Part shown: positions 34,801 through 49,800 of the stretch, piece after piece
Layout: each line of letters starts with the position of its first letter
Position numbering within the stretch: the stretch's first letter is position 1
NCBI GenBank assembly: GCA_020809705.1
Contig: CP085827.1
Coordinates: 6,386,001 to 6,450,000, forward strand
Source: Calonectria ilicicola
Lineage: Eukaryota; Ascomycota; Sordariomycetes; Hypocreales; Nectriaceae
DNA: 64,000 nucleotides
Direction: 5' to 3'
Notes under the pieces: model-generated
Database searches by the model: none
What the model saw: the letters and a program-made list of their open reading frames with translations, nothing else
Told to the model about the DNA's origin: nothing
Position numbers and translations under genes: made by a program

Positions 34801-37800
34801 AGATAGACTTTTCTATGCATATTGGCACGATCATCTCAGGCCGCACGCCAATTTCAGCAAGATACATTGCAATTTGTGTGGAAACTTTATCCACCTCTTT
34901 ATACGTCAAGCATCTGGTTGTGGTGTAAATGGCCTCGTGAGATGGATTTCGGAGAGCTTGACGTGAGACTAGAAGATGTACGCAGTCGGATAGAAGTTTG
35001 GTAGGTTTCATGATCCCAAAGTTTGAAAGTTGTTGAAAATCCCACTTGCCAGTGATGGTGATTTGCCTCAAAGGGGCATCACCAGCCTCCGAGAGCTGGA
35101 ATAGAGTGTACTCTAAATGATGCGACAGGGCCTCGAGTTGGAGATCAGATAGTTGGGAGGAATCGTATGTGAATACAAACTCTACCTCATTCTCGTATGT
35201 CAGTGCTTCCAAGCCTAACGGGTATGTCAGGTAGTTGTCTCGCAGACCGTAAGCGTCAGCATCGTCGGGGCGTAAGATGCTGTCTCCTAGAGTTCCAGGG
35301 CGAACGTGCTGGACAGGCTGGATGGTCATTAACGACGCAAAGTTGCATGCATCTTTTGCATCGACGCTTAGCTTAGCAATGTTATGCAGACCGTACTGTT
35401 CATACTGAATGATATCCGTAGCCAATTTTTGAATTTCTTGGAGAAGATCGGACACAGGTTTCTCTTTGTGTAGGTGCACGCGAATTGGGACGGTTGCCAC
35501 GGTGGGCCCCGTAATGCGATAAATATTAGTAACGGGCGCATGTCGACCAGACACAATCGTGCCAAAGACAATATCATCGGTCTCACTATATCGAGCCATG
35601 ACTATAGCCCAGGCAGCCCGGAGGAGACTTGCTTTAGTAATCGAAGTGTCCGTCATTTTGGGGAACGGAACCTTATGCTTTCTAACCCGAACAGCCTTTT
35701 CGGTATCACCAGAAATATCAATTTGAGGAAAAGATGCACGCTGGGCCCCGTCGAGTTGATCACTCCAGAATTGAGCAGCCGCGACGTTATCAATCTTTGT
35801 GGTATAATTGATAAAAGTGGAGTAAGGTTCCGGGTAAGAAATAGACTCTGCTTGATAAAACTGGCTCAACACGTCGAAGATGACATTCAGACTCCAACCG
35901 TCAAAAACAGCATGATGGAGGACCAACACAAAATGGCGTCTGCCATCAGGCTGAGTAACAATGGCGTAGCGGCAGAGCTTAGAGCCATAGTGCATTCTGA
36001 CACTCTTAAGGTCTTCCATAAATGAATCTAGGTTTAGACCGTTGGTAATTTCCCAACTGGCAGGCTCGCGTATAATGGCCTGAACTGTGACTTCATTGTG
36101 TAATATGATCCTTGAACGTAAATTGCCACAAACCTCCAGAGTTTGCTCCCAAGCAGACTTGAACCGGTCTATATTGACACTGGAAAGAAGTGTATAACTG
36201 TATCTTGCAATATATGAACCTGGTTGCTTAACAGCTAAGGCCATAAGGCCTTCTTGGAGGCTGGAGCAAGGATGGATATCTTCTATATCCAATTCACTTG
36301 TTAGGTCGCAGTCATGCCGGATTTTGGACTCGACGGCGGTCGTGTCGGCGTTCTGAAGAAGAGTGAAAGGCTGTGCTGCATATGTAGTTCCTTCATCCTC
36401 CATGACTTTGGTGGCAATCACCGAGAGTCGAGGATCGGCAAAAATGTCTTTGACTGTAACTGTTAGACCCAATTCTCTTGCCAATGTCACAAATTGGATA
36501 GCAGTAATAGAATCACCGCCAATTCGCAAGAAGCTATCATCCCGACCAATGGAATCGACATCAAGTTCAAGTATTGTAGCCCAAAGTTCTCGAAGACGGA
36601 ATTCCATAGATGTTTGAGGTGCTCGCTTTTTTCCATCAGCCAATGCATACATAGCTAATGATTTTTTGTCAAGCGCCATTGCCAAACGCTTTAGCCTACC
36701 CCTGTCCAGCTTTGTTGATGTAATATATGGCATGGCTCGGCATGGGAAAATCAAAGTAGGAACCATATAGCTGGGCAGATTGATCGATATTCGGCCGACA
36801 GCCGATGCAATATTGTCCTTGAATTCAGGTGTTATGGCAAGGAGTATATCACTAGCATCAATCATTGTGTTCGGAACACAAGCGTCATCACTGAAGCAAA
36901 AGAATGCAGCCAGACTGGCGGCTGTATCTTGTTGAATCATCTCAACTACAACTTGTTGTACACCAGGTAATGCAATTCGCAAGTGGTGTTCGATTTCTCC
37001 CAACTCAACCCTGAGGCCACGAATCTTGGCTTGAGTGTCCTTACGACTAACAAACTCAATAGTACCATCGTGGTTATACCGGCAAAGATCGCCAGACTTG
37101 AAAAAACGAGACCAATTTGATGATTTTGCCTTTGGTACCCAAGAAGGCAGCGTTGTAATAGTGGCAGCAGTAGTTCGGTCAGGATCTGCCAGATACTCTT
37201 GAAGTAAGGTTGGACCTTGGATCATTACTTCTCCAATGCAACCTATAGGAGCAAGCCTTGATGGATCTTGAGGGTCAACAATCCAACAATGGCCACCGAC
37301 TGGTCGGCCAACAGTTTGCGGTGACTCCTTCTCACTGTTCCACTCGTGCAAAGTACTAAAAACACAAGTCTCAGCGGGGCCCCACCCTGTAATGAGGCGC
37401 ACCCGGCCAACCCAGTTGTCAAATACATCACGGCCAACAGCTTCACCAGTGAGTAAGAGAAGTTCAAGGGTAGGCATATGCTCAGGTTTAAAGGTTCGAG
37501 CAAATGATGGCGTGAGAAAGGCCCAATTAATTTTCATCTCCTTAACGAATTCTTGGAGGCTGTTTAACCGGGCACCCTCCGAAGGAACACATAAAGAGGC
37601 ACCAGAAATGAGAGGGGCGATCATCTCACCAATGCAAAGATCGAATACATAGGAAGCGAACTGTAGAATTTTAACATGGGAATCTAAGCCCAGCCGATCT
37701 GCAATTGCCGTCTGGCTCGTCGAAACAGCTTGATGTTGCATAACAAGACCCTTTGGAGTGCCTGTACTTCCAGAGGTGAATAGAACATACGCGGCATGTT

Positions 37801-40800
37801 CTGGAGTGATGCCATGAATTTCTAACTTAGGGTTACGACCGTAGTTTTCGATAAGCTCCTGGTCAAGCTCACTGGTTACTTCAATCGTACTCGGAACCAG
37901 ATCAGAACAAATTGAAAAGTTTTGCATGGAAGATAAGCATAGACGAGCTCTTGTTTGCGAGACTATCTGTCTCTGTCTCTGAATAGGATGCGTTGGTTCA
38001 AGGGGTACCCATGCAGCACCGGCCTTATTAACGGCTAACATGGATACGTAGAACCATATTGACTTTTCGAAGCAAAGGTGAATAAAATCCCCAACATGAA
38101 CGCCCATATCATTAACAAGGTACGTGGCCAATCTATTAGCGGCACTGTCAAGGTCCGAGTATGTCAATGTGGCGTCCCAGGACTGGATTGCTGTAAAATA
38201 TGGATTTCGGGTCGCTTGGCTTTCGATGAGCTGATGGATGGTGGTATGAATAATTTTGGGTTCGTCAGAATTGTACTGAATTGCTTTTGTAAGATCCCAC
38301 TCGCTAGCAAGAGAAATAGTAGTAAGCTGAGCGTCCTGTTTTGTAAGAAGATGCTTAATAGCATTATCGAAGTGATGAGACAACGCATGTACTTGTTGTG
38401 CAGGAATAAGTGCAGGGTTATATATTAGGAGAAGTTCGAAGTGGCGGTCATAAATAAAGCCTTGAGCAACTAAGGGATAGCTAAAGTAACCCCGTAATGT
38501 GTCATCTTCGTAATTTTCTGACACTGAAATAAGCAATGTATTGTCGACATTGGTAAATTCATGCTGGACAGGTTGTACAACTAGGAGGCTGGAGAACTCG
38601 CAGGCTTCACTGACTTCTGGACCTAGCTTTGAGATATTACGGAGGCCAAACTGTTCGAATGGGACCATATCAGATGCCTGCTTTTGCATATCCTGTAAAA
38701 AGTCCGATATATTCTGTTTTCGGTCCAAGCGCACCCGGATAGGAACGGTCGCAACAGCGGGACCAGCCATTCTTTCAATACCGACAACGGAGGCATGACG
38801 ACCGGAAACTGTAGCGCCAAAACACACGTCATCAGAGTCACAATATTGTGCCAAAGTTAGAGCCCATGCGCTACGAATAATTGTAGCTTTAGTTATGGGG
38901 CTATCTTTTATCTCGGGGAGAAAGATCTTCGACTTCATCAGTCGGCTTTGCTGCTTTGCCTCAATAGTGGCTTCGGCGCGGGGAAACGTGGCACGCTGGG
39001 CGCCTTGGAGCTGATATTTCCAATATTCCGTCGCCTTTTCATGATCAATTTGATCGATGTATCTAATGAAGTCGTTGTAGGGGTGGATGGCTGGAACAGA
39101 AGTATTGTGATATATATTGTAGAGTGTTGTCAGGCAAATATTCAGGCTCCAACCATCAAATATAGCATGGTGCGCCATGATAATGAAATAATTTGCACCA
39201 CTTGGCTCTGTAAATAGCGCATATCTGGCAAGAGGTGAGCCATGAACCATTATAATAGATTGAGAAGTCTCTAAGTAAGAGCTTAGGTCGTGGCCTTGAG
39301 TTGACTCCCAAATAATCTGCTGGCGAAGGACTGTTTGATAAGTCGCGCCTTCCATGGCGATGATTCGAGTCCGCAAATTATTGCAGATCTCAACGGTTTG
39401 CTCCCAAGCCGACCTCAAGCGAGACATGTCGATGTTTTCAGAAACGCGGTAGATATTTTTAGCGATGTATGTGCCGGGTTGCTTAATAGAAAGAGCCATA
39501 AGACCTTCTTGGAGCCCTGTGCAAGGATAGGCATCCTCAATATCCTCATCTCTCATAGTTCCACATTGTTCCTGAATGGCTTGTTTAATTGCAACGATAG
39601 AACCAGTTGGCAAGAGACTGTAGGGCTCAGACTGTGGCGTCTCATGGTCACCCACCACCATTTGAGCCGCAACGGCCAAGAGGCGAGGATCATCAAAAAC
39701 ATCTTTAACGGTAATAACCAAGCCAGATTCGCGGGCCGTGGTGACAAATTGAATAACGCTGATAGAATCGCCCCCAATACGGAAGAAGCTGTCATCGCGA
39801 CCAATTGAATCTTTTGATACATGGAGAATGTTTGCCCAAATGCTTTGAAGACGTATTTCCATCGTTGTCTCTGGAGCTCGCCTGTCGTCGGTCATCATCG
39901 AGTAAGAGCTCAGGGTCTCCCAAGTGAGAGAAGAAGTAAGGAGCCTGAGGCTTCGGCGGTCCAATTTACCTGATGTAACAGATGGCATAAATCGACATGG
40001 AAGTAATAACGTGGGGACCATATACCGAGGAATTGCGATACTTAGCTCACTAATGGCTGCCACAATTTTGTTTTTCAGCTGTGGCGTGATAGGTGCAAAG
40101 ATACTCTCTGTATGGGCCTCAACAGGGTCCGATAGCACCCTAGTATCATCATTAAAGCAAAAATAAGCAATTAGATGTGTCCCATTAGTATTGGCCGTGA
40201 ATACATCAACGGCAACCTGAGAAACACCTTCTAAAGCTTCATGCAAATGATGCTCGACCTCGCCTAATTCCACACGAAGACCACGAATCTTCACTTGGGT
40301 ATCTTTGCGACTAACGAATTGTATAGTGCCATCAGGATTGTAATAGCATAAATCGCCCGTTTTGAAGATACGTTTCCAATGAGGCGAATTTTGGAGAGGG
40401 GCCCAGTTAGGAAGTGAGGTCATTGTAGATGTCGCTGTTTTAATAGCGTCATCCAAATATTCCGTGAGGAGAGTAGGCCCTTGAACAACAATCTCGCCGA
40501 TGCAGCCAATGGGCGCCAATTGACTCGGGTCTTTTGGATTAACAATCCAACAATAGCCTCCAACAGGCCGGCCGACATTGGTAGATGAGTCATCAATGGA
40601 TGTCCATTCGTGAATCGTGCTGAGAACACAAGTTTCAGCGGGGCCCCAACCACCAACAAGTCGCAGCTTGCCAAACCAAGTCCTGAAAACATCATGATGA
40701 ACAGCTTCGCCACTGAGGATGAGAAGTTCAAGACCAGGTAGGTCTTCTGGCTTTAGCGTCCGAGCAAATGTGGAGGTAAGAATAGCCCAGGTAACATTGC

Positions 40801-43800
40801 GGTCGTTAATATACTCAGTGAGACCAGTGATTCTACTATCTTCAGAAGGAATACACACCGTAGCTCCTGATATCAACGGGGCCACAACTTCACCCACGCA
40901 TAAATCGAATACGTGTGCGGAAAATTGGAGCATCCGGACGGTAGGTGTAATTCCAAGTCGCTTAGCGATAGCAGTTTGACTGGTGCATACTGATCCATGG
41001 GACATCACTAATCCTTTAGGCATGCCAGTGCTGCCTGAAGTAAATAGGACATAGCATGGATCATCAGGAGTCACGTAGCGGCGAGGAGCTGCCCGTAAAC
41101 CTATTGACGCAGCAAGGTCCTTGTCAAATGAAGCAGATACTTGCACAACTGTTGGTAAAAGGGTAGCACACTTCATAGCATTTTCAACAGATGTTAGACC
41201 GACAAGCGAGTGGGTTTGCTGTGTGATTTGTTGAAGTCTTTTGATAGGATGTGAGGGGTCCATAGGTACCCAGGCTGCTCCCGCTTTATTGACAGCCAGG
41301 ATAGACACCACAAACCAAATAGATTTCTCGAATAATACGTGAACCAAATCTCCAACTTGGACCATTATATCATGAACAAGGTGATATGCAAGTCTGTTGG
41401 CAGCAGCATCAAGTTCAGCGTACGTGAGTGCACCATCCCATCCGTCAATAGCAATGGAGTTTGGTTGACGCCGAGCACGAGACTCGATCAGGTGATGAAC
41501 ACAGTCACGAACAACCTCAGGAGTCTCTGGGTTGTACTGTCGAGCCTTCACGAGGTCCCAGTCGCTTACGATTGAAACTGAGCTAAGGGAAACTTGTGGC
41601 TTAGTCAAAAGCTCTTGAACAGCATGCTCAAAGTGGTGAGATAGTGCTTCAAGCTGAGCCTTGCAGATGACTTCTGCATTATACGTGAACAGGAGCTCTA
41701 TATGCTCCTCGTATATCAAGGCCTGAAGGACTAAGGGGTATGTAAAGTATCCCTCTAAAGCTTCTTCCACAGCTTGATCCTTGTCATCGACCACTAGGAT
41801 GTCATCGATCGAGACGCGGGTGTTTTGAATAGGCTGAATAATGAGCAGACTCGAGAAATCACAAGCTTCCTGAGCATCAGGGCCAAGCCTGGAAATGTTA
41901 CGTAATCCAAATTGTTCGTGTTGCACCATCTCTGTGGCTTGTTTCTGCAACTGATCAAGAAAGCTGGAGACTGTCTGCTTTGAATTAAGACGTACTCTAA
42001 TAGGGATGGTAGCCAAAGTAGGACCAGCAATCCTGTCAACGCCGGAAACCGATGCTTGGCGTCCAGATACTGTTGTGCCAAAGCATACATCCTCCGTATC
42101 ACAGTATTGAGAAAGGATAAGGACCCAAGCAGCACGTAGAATAGTTGCCTTTGTAATGAAATTGTCGTCCCTTCTAGGGAAGGAGATCGAAGATTTCATC
42201 ACCGAGGTAGCAGGCTTGTTGTCGAGCGAGATACTGACTCGAGCGAATGTTGCTCGCTGAGCACCATCTAGTTGCTTTTTCCAATATTCTCTAGTTGAAT
42301 TTTGGTCAACTTGAATAGTATAATTAATGAAACTTGAGTATGGTTGAAGATTCGGGATATCTTGACCTTTATAAATGCCAGCGAGTATGCCAAGGATGAT
42401 ATTTAAGCTCCAGCCATCAAACACAGTGTGGTGGATAATCAGCACAAAGTGGCTATCGCCAGTGCAGTCATCACTTATATAAGCATAACGGCAAAGCCGT
42501 GAGCCATACTGCATCTCAATATCTTTTGCTCTGTCCAGGAAAGATGATAAGGTCAAATTATCCGTAAATTCCCATTCAGGCTTCTCGTGGAGTACCACTT
42601 GGGTAGCAACACCATCCTTCATGATGATTCTAGTGCGCAAAATGGGACAGATTTGGAGAGTCTGTTCCCAAGAAGTTTTAAATCGACTGGAATCAATAGT
42701 TTTGGGCAAAAGGTAGGCATTTTTGGCAATGTATGACCCAGGCTGTTTGACTGCTAATGCAATAAGTCCTTCCTGGAGACTTGTGCAAGGATATGCATCT
42801 TCAATCTCGTTGGTATCTGAAATATGGCAGGTTTTGAGAATTGTGTTTTGGACACTGTTCATCTTATTCGGTGATAAGAGAGTAAATGGTTGGGCAGTAT
42901 AGTCCGGTGCATTTTCAGTCTCTAGGGCCCTAGCAGCAATGGCTGACAGCCGTGGATCGACAAAAATATCATTGACGGAAATTAACATCCCTTGATCACG
43001 TAGAGCGGTGGTAACTTGGATCGCAGTAATAGAATCACCACCAAGCCCCATGAAGCTGTCATCTCGGCCAATAGATTCGACTGGGATTCGAAGAACCTTT
43101 GCCCAGATATTTTGAAGACGGGACTCTGTGGGTGTTTGAGGGCTTATCTTTTTCCCGCTTACCAAGGCATATTTTGCCAACGTGCTATGGTCAAGCGACT
43201 CGGTCAAATTTCGGAGTCCTTTTCGGTCTAGCTTAGTAGAGGTAATGACTGGAAGATAGCTGCAAGGAATAAAAGTTGTTGGTATCATGTAACGAGGGAG
43301 TGAGACGTTGAGCTGCCCTATCATATTGGTGACCAACTCTTGCATCTCTGGCGTAAGTGGGGCTAAGACATCCTCAGCTGCAACTATGCCGGTTCGTTTA
43401 TCGTCGCTGAACGAAAAGTAGGCGATAAGGTTGGAACCTATATCTGATTTCAAGACATCCACTGCAACTTGCTTTACACCGAGGAGAGCATCGCGAATGT
43501 GTTGTTCCACATCTCCTAGTTCGATACGAAGACCACGAATCTTGATTTGAGCGTCTTTGCGTCCGATATACTCGATGCTACCATCCATATGGAAAAAGCC
43601 AAGATCACCTGTCTTGTAGAAACGATTAAAATAAAGAGAAGTCTGCTTCAGGGCCCAGTCCGGCACGGGGGAGACTGTCGCGATACCAGTTTGAGCCGGG
43701 TCAGAGAGATATTCGCGAAGCAGAGTTGGGCCCTGGATCACGATTTCTCCTATGCATCCAATGGGAGCCAGTTGATGAGGATCTTCTGGGTTAACGATAT

Positions 43801-46800
43801 ATCCAAAGCCTCCAACAGGTTTTCCAATGATATATGACGATTGACTTAGAGACTGCCATTCGTGCGTAGCGCTGAGAACACAGGTCTCAGCAGGACCCCA
43901 CGCATTGACAAGGCGCACCTTATCAAACCATAGCTCAAACACGTCTCTCGTAACAGCCTCGCCAATCAATAGGAGCAATCGAAGGCTCGGCACATCTTCA
44001 GGTTTAATTGTGCGAGCGAAAGTAGGTGTGAGCCAAGCACAGCTAACTTTCATTTTGTTCATAAACTCCTTTAGTCCGTTCAGACGCTCATGTTCAGAGG
44101 GTACACAAACGCAAGCGCCAGATACAAGGCCACCGATCATCTCACCAACCAATGCATCGAAGACATAAGCAGAAAATTGCAAAAGTCTAGCCTTAGGAGT
44201 GATTCCAAGCCGTTTGCTAATTGCAACCTGGCTTGTACAAACGGAACGATGCTCTATAACTACACCTTTGGGGACACCCGTCGTACCAGAGGTGAATAGA
44301 ACATATGCAGCATCTGATGACGAAACATTAACGATTGGAGGTCTCGTACTCCAGGTTCTAGATCGATTTGTGAGCTGCTCAATCAATGCCGGTGAGATCT
44401 TAATCACGTGAGAGACTAAGCTTTCACCGAGATCAGCCGCGGTCATCGATGTTACCGCAACCTTTGCTCGGGTCTGTTGTACAATTTGCTGAAGACGAAA
44501 TGTTGGATGTGAAGGATCCATAGGTACCCAAGCTGCACCTGCTTTGTTGATTGCGAGGATAGTCACTGCAAACCAGATTGACTTCTCAAATAAGACATGT
44601 ACTATATCCCCGACTTGGACTTTTGCATCATTAATAAGTTGATGTGCCAGCCTGTTAGCAGCGATATCGAGCTCAGAGTATGTTAATATACCATCCCATC
44701 CATCAATAGCAATGGCATTTGGGTGGATTTTAGCCCGAGACTCAATTAGGCGATGGATACAATCGTCAACAATCTCGGGAACTTCCGAATTAAATTCCAC
44801 AGCTTTAATCTGATCCCACTGTCCGGCAATATCAATTGTTCCCAAAGTAGAATCTTGTTGGGTCAGAAGTTTTTGAACAGTGTGGTCGAAGTGGTGGGAA
44901 AGGGCCTCCAGTTGAGCTTTGATCACAATTTCAGGGTTATAGGTAAATAATAGCTCAACATAGTCCTCATGCATGAGGGCTTGAAGGACTAGGGGATACG
45001 TAAAATACCCTTCTAGTGCGTTCTCGGAAAACCGCTCCACGCCGTCGTTCATAAAAACGGAGTCGTTCAAATCATCTAGAATTTGAACAGGCTGAATAAC
45101 CATCAGGCTGGCAAAATCACAGGCTGTCCTCGCATCAGAACTAAGCTTGGAAATATTTTGCAATCCAAACTGCTCATAAGCAGACATTTTAGAGGCTTGA
45201 CTCTGGACTTTCTCGAGAAAGCTTGATACAGACTTCTCCTTGTCCAGGATAATTCGAATAGGAACCGTAGCAAGAGAAGGCCCAGTCATTCTCTCAATTC
45301 CCGGCAAGGAAGTCTGGCGACCGGAAACAGTTGTACCGAAACAGATGTCATCTGTGTCGCAGTATCTAGCAATGACAACGGCCCATGCTGCTCTGAGTAT
45401 GGTCGCAGTTGTGAATGAACTGTTCGGCTGTTTTTGGAAAGGTATCTTCGTTCTCATCACAGAGGTTGTCACGTTGTTAATGGTGTTGGAGTCCATTTTG
45501 GGGAATGCAGCCCGCTGGGCATCTCTCAGCTGGGATGTCCAGTAAGCACTTGCTTCATCATGGTCAATCAGTGAAGAATGGTTGATGAAGCTCGAAGTGG
45601 GCTTCAGTTTCTGAAGATCTTTTCCATGATATACATTGTTTAGGGTTTCGAGGATTAAATTTAGGCCCCATCCATCAAAAATGGAGTGATGAATCGTGAG
45701 CACAAAAAATCGGCGCTCAATATTTTCATTGACAAGTGCGTAGCGACATAAGCGCGATCCATACCCCATACTAGAATTCATGCTTGGCGATTCCAGGACC
45801 GCATTCAATCTAAGGCCATCTGTGGGCTCCCAATCAGGAATACTTTTGATCACTGCTTGGTATGAATTACCATCTGAAGCCACAATTCTTGTTCGTAAGC
45901 TATCGCACAATTCCACTGTCTGCTCCCATGCTTTCTGAAAGAGAGCCAGGTCTATGTTCTCGGCAATGCGGTAGGAGTACTTGGCCATGTACGATCCAGG
46001 TTGTTTGAGTGACAAAGCAATGAGACCTGCTTGAAGACTTGTGCAAGGGTATACGTCTTCAATCTCTTGCTGATTCGATAAACAGCACTGAGCCTTGACA
46101 GTGCTCTTGATAGAATCGATATCTCCATTTGCAAGAAGACTAAACGGCGCCACTTCATATGACTCTCCTTCTATGCCCGCGACAGCAATAACAGCCATGT
46201 GGCTAAGACGGGAATCTTCAAAAATATCTGCGATTGTCAAGGTGATTCCATCCTTTTTTGCAAGTGAGACAAGCCGAATGGCTGCAATGGAGTCACCACC
46301 GATTTGGAGAAATGCGTCGTGTTTTCCAATTTCTGTAGGGGCTAAGTGAAGAACAATAGCCCATAAATCTCGTAATTTATATTCCATTTCAGTAGTAGGC
46401 GGCTCAGTCTTAACCACTGTGAGCGAAAATCTCGCAATGTCGTCGGCTGGAATAGTACGTCCGAACTCAATGAGATGGCGACGGCTGACTTTTCCAGATA
46501 CCGTATGTTCGGGTTTTCCACGGAAAATAAGCCACACGGATGGTATCATGTAAGGCGGAAGCGTGATGGAAATTGAGGAATTGAGATAAGTAATGATTTT
46601 GCTCATCTCGGTTGAGAGACATTCAACCAGTCGTATCGGGGTGTCCATAAAGTTTGGACCTTCGGTATACCAAAGAAAAGCAGTCAAGACTTTTCGATCC
46701 GTAGATTTTGGAGAAAGGACATCTACAATAATACCCATATCTTGAGGCATAAACTCGTTCAAATGCGTCTCGATCTCTCCCAATTCAATACGTTGGCCAT

Positions 46801-49800
46801 GGAGTTTAACCTGAGTGTCCTTGCGGCCGATATAATTAAACGTACCATCTTGGTTCCTGCGGACCAAATCTCCTGTCAAGTATGCTCTATTGTACCCAAA
46901 GCCATTATCTGGAACAAAGACCACTCGGTCGAGAAAGTTGGCTGCTGCATCAGCGTGAACATTGAGGTACCCACGAGCGAGCATTGGTCCCTGGATCAGA
47001 AGCTCGCCAATGCACCCAATGGGCAAAAGTTCCCTTCTGTTACTAGGGTTAACAACCCAAAATGCGCTGCCAATAGGTCTTCCGATATTTGTCGATTTGT
47101 GAGATGCACTTATGTCTGGGTTGTGAGCACAGTTAGATGCCTCAGCTGGCCCATAAATGCCAACGACGTGCATACTGCTTTTGAAGCGATCGACGATTTT
47201 TTTAGGCACAGCTTCTCCTCCGAGGATGAGCCTTTTCAAAGTAGGAACCTCAACCGGGTTTAATAGATCAGCAACTGTAGGTGTCAAGAAGACCCAATTG
47301 GCCTTGGTGAGATTAATTGCGCCGGCGAGATCGTTGACACGGTCGTGGTCAGATGGAACACAGATACAGGCGCCACGCATTAGTGTAACCAAAACATCCA
47401 GAATGCCGATATCGAAAGTGTAGGCAGAGAATTGAAACACCCGTGTACCTGGCTCAACTAAAAGTGCGCCGCCATATGCCCTAGCAGTTGCAGAGATACC
47501 ACTGTGCGTATGAACCATGCCTTTTGGCCTACCGGTACTTCCAGAAGTAAATATCATGAATGAAGGGTCATCGGGTCCAGTCGAGGAGAAAACTCCAGTC
47601 GGAGGTGGAGGTTGTAATCTAGACAATCGAGCCTCATCGATAACGAAAACATCTATGTTTATTTCTGAGAGCTTTTCTGCATAGACTGGTGCTGCAAGTA
47701 CCATCATTGCACCACTGTCTTCCAAAATACCTTGAAGTCGCTTCAAAGGGGCAGTTGGATCTAGAGGAACAAAAGCTGCACCGGCCATATTCACTGCGAC
47801 CATGGAAACTATGACCCACGCTGACTTCGGGAAGCAAAGCGGAATCATAACACCGGGACCGGCTCCTAGCTGCTTTAACCTCCACGCTAGACGAGAAGCA
47901 AAGAATCCGAGTTTTGAGTACGTCAAATCACGATCCCATGAGTTCACAGCCGGCGCGGAAGGGTTTGATTCAATTTGTTGCTGAATCTGCCAGTGCGAGC
48001 AAGATTTAGGAGCTGGGAATAAGTCGTGATCTTCAGTTATCCGAGTTCTATCAAGTTCACTGAGAACAATGATTTCGTCTAGCATCTTTGAACTGGTGTT
48101 CAGAAGCGCGTTTAACACTCCCTTAAAAGCGGAGGCCAGACTCTGTGCTTGGGCTTCTGAAAGGAGGGATGTGAAATAGTCAATAGACATTGTAATGTCA
48201 TCCTCCATGATACTGACGTAAAGAGTGATATCGTACTAGTTTATGTCGTCAGCTAATTGTAATAGGACTCTGTTTTACCAATTATGTCTTACGTCTGTTG
48301 GAGCATAGTTAATAAATCCATTAATTCTGACTTCATTCTCGCTTGTTGCAATTTCGGACCCAGAGTAAAGGATCGATAGCAGTGTGTTAAATATTTGACG
48401 CTTTCCAGGAACCACTTCGTGCTGAATTTCAGCCAGGGAGATGTCTTGATTGTCCATCGCAGCATTGAGTTGGTTTCTAAGGTTGCTGAAAAGCTCCTCA
48501 AAGCTCGTCAGCCCATCAAAGTTAATACGGCATATGAGGAGATTTATCAGAGGTCCAATCATAGATTCAACACCCGCAATCGGCATATCGCGACCAGAAG
48601 ATAGGAAACCAAAGCTAACATCATTTGATAAGGTATAGCCGCGGAGGACGATGCCCCAGACAGCTTGTATAAGCATGGCACCCGTGATGTTATGACCCAT
48701 GCAGAATTCCCTGAGCCCATTGTTATCGAGATCTATAGGTATGTTCTTAATCTCGCGAGAAGGAGGTGCTTGATCCACTAAGATTGGGAAATGACATGGT
48801 TGAATATCATTGAGGAACCCAGCCCAGTATTTTAACGACAAACTCTTTGGGCGACTTTGAAGGTAGCCAATGTAGTTACTAAAGTCGGACACAGGAAGCA
48901 TTGGAAGGCAACCCAAATAAGCCTTACAAATGTCCTCAAATAGTATGCCTCCAGACATTCCATCCATAATAGCATGACTTATCTCCAATCTGCAGTGAAC
49001 GTGGCCATCATTGGTATCGCATATAGTGAATAGATGCGCAGGAGTATCATCTGCGAAAGAAGCTTCTTGGAGGGTTCTGAGAGCCTCAATAGCTGCACCC
49101 GAATCAGGAACAGTATTTAATCGTCGGACTTGAGGTTTGATCTCCTTCAGTACAATTTGATCAAACATGGCGCCCTCACGTGCACTCGAAACAAATATTG
49201 TACGAAGTGTTCGATGATATGCAACCACGTCGCCCCATGCTTTCTCCAAAATTCGCAAGTCGATGGGTTTACGACTATTGGAACTTCTTATTTCCAAAAT
49301 ATAGTCGATTCGATACAGTTTTGGGGATTGAAGAAGAGCCAGCAGAATACCATCTTGTACTGAAGAGGTGGGGTACACTTTATCGATTGTGTCATAACTG
49401 AACTTATTGATTGAGTTGACAAATCGATCAAGTTCGCTGTATTCGAGTGGAAGGCAAGGAAAGTCTGAAAGTGAATAAAAAGGGGTTCTCCGGGCTAACC
49501 GAGGGATCTCGTTCTCAAGAGTTACTCGACACTCGGAAACCCACCTAAGAAATTTGTCCCGTTGAGCCAACTTCTTAGGATAGTCAAATTGAACGAAGAG
49601 CCCTCCCTCAAGCAACAGAGAAAATCTGACGTGAAATAGAGACTTTATTCCACTTAATTGACCGGCAATATATGTGTTCATTTCTCCATTAGAGAGTCGT
49701 TTCGAGTGATCTTGTCGATTCATGTCGTAGTAACCATTACCATATTCATTACTTTGGGTGTTGTGATTTTTGTCATCATCATCCATGTTATTTAGAAATA

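Noticed and set aside
28505..48208. Idea that the 6,567-codon frame is a complete gene on its own
   Set aside because: Its first Met falls inside the end of a C domain; the 57-bp intron restores a continuous C0 with the upstream frame.
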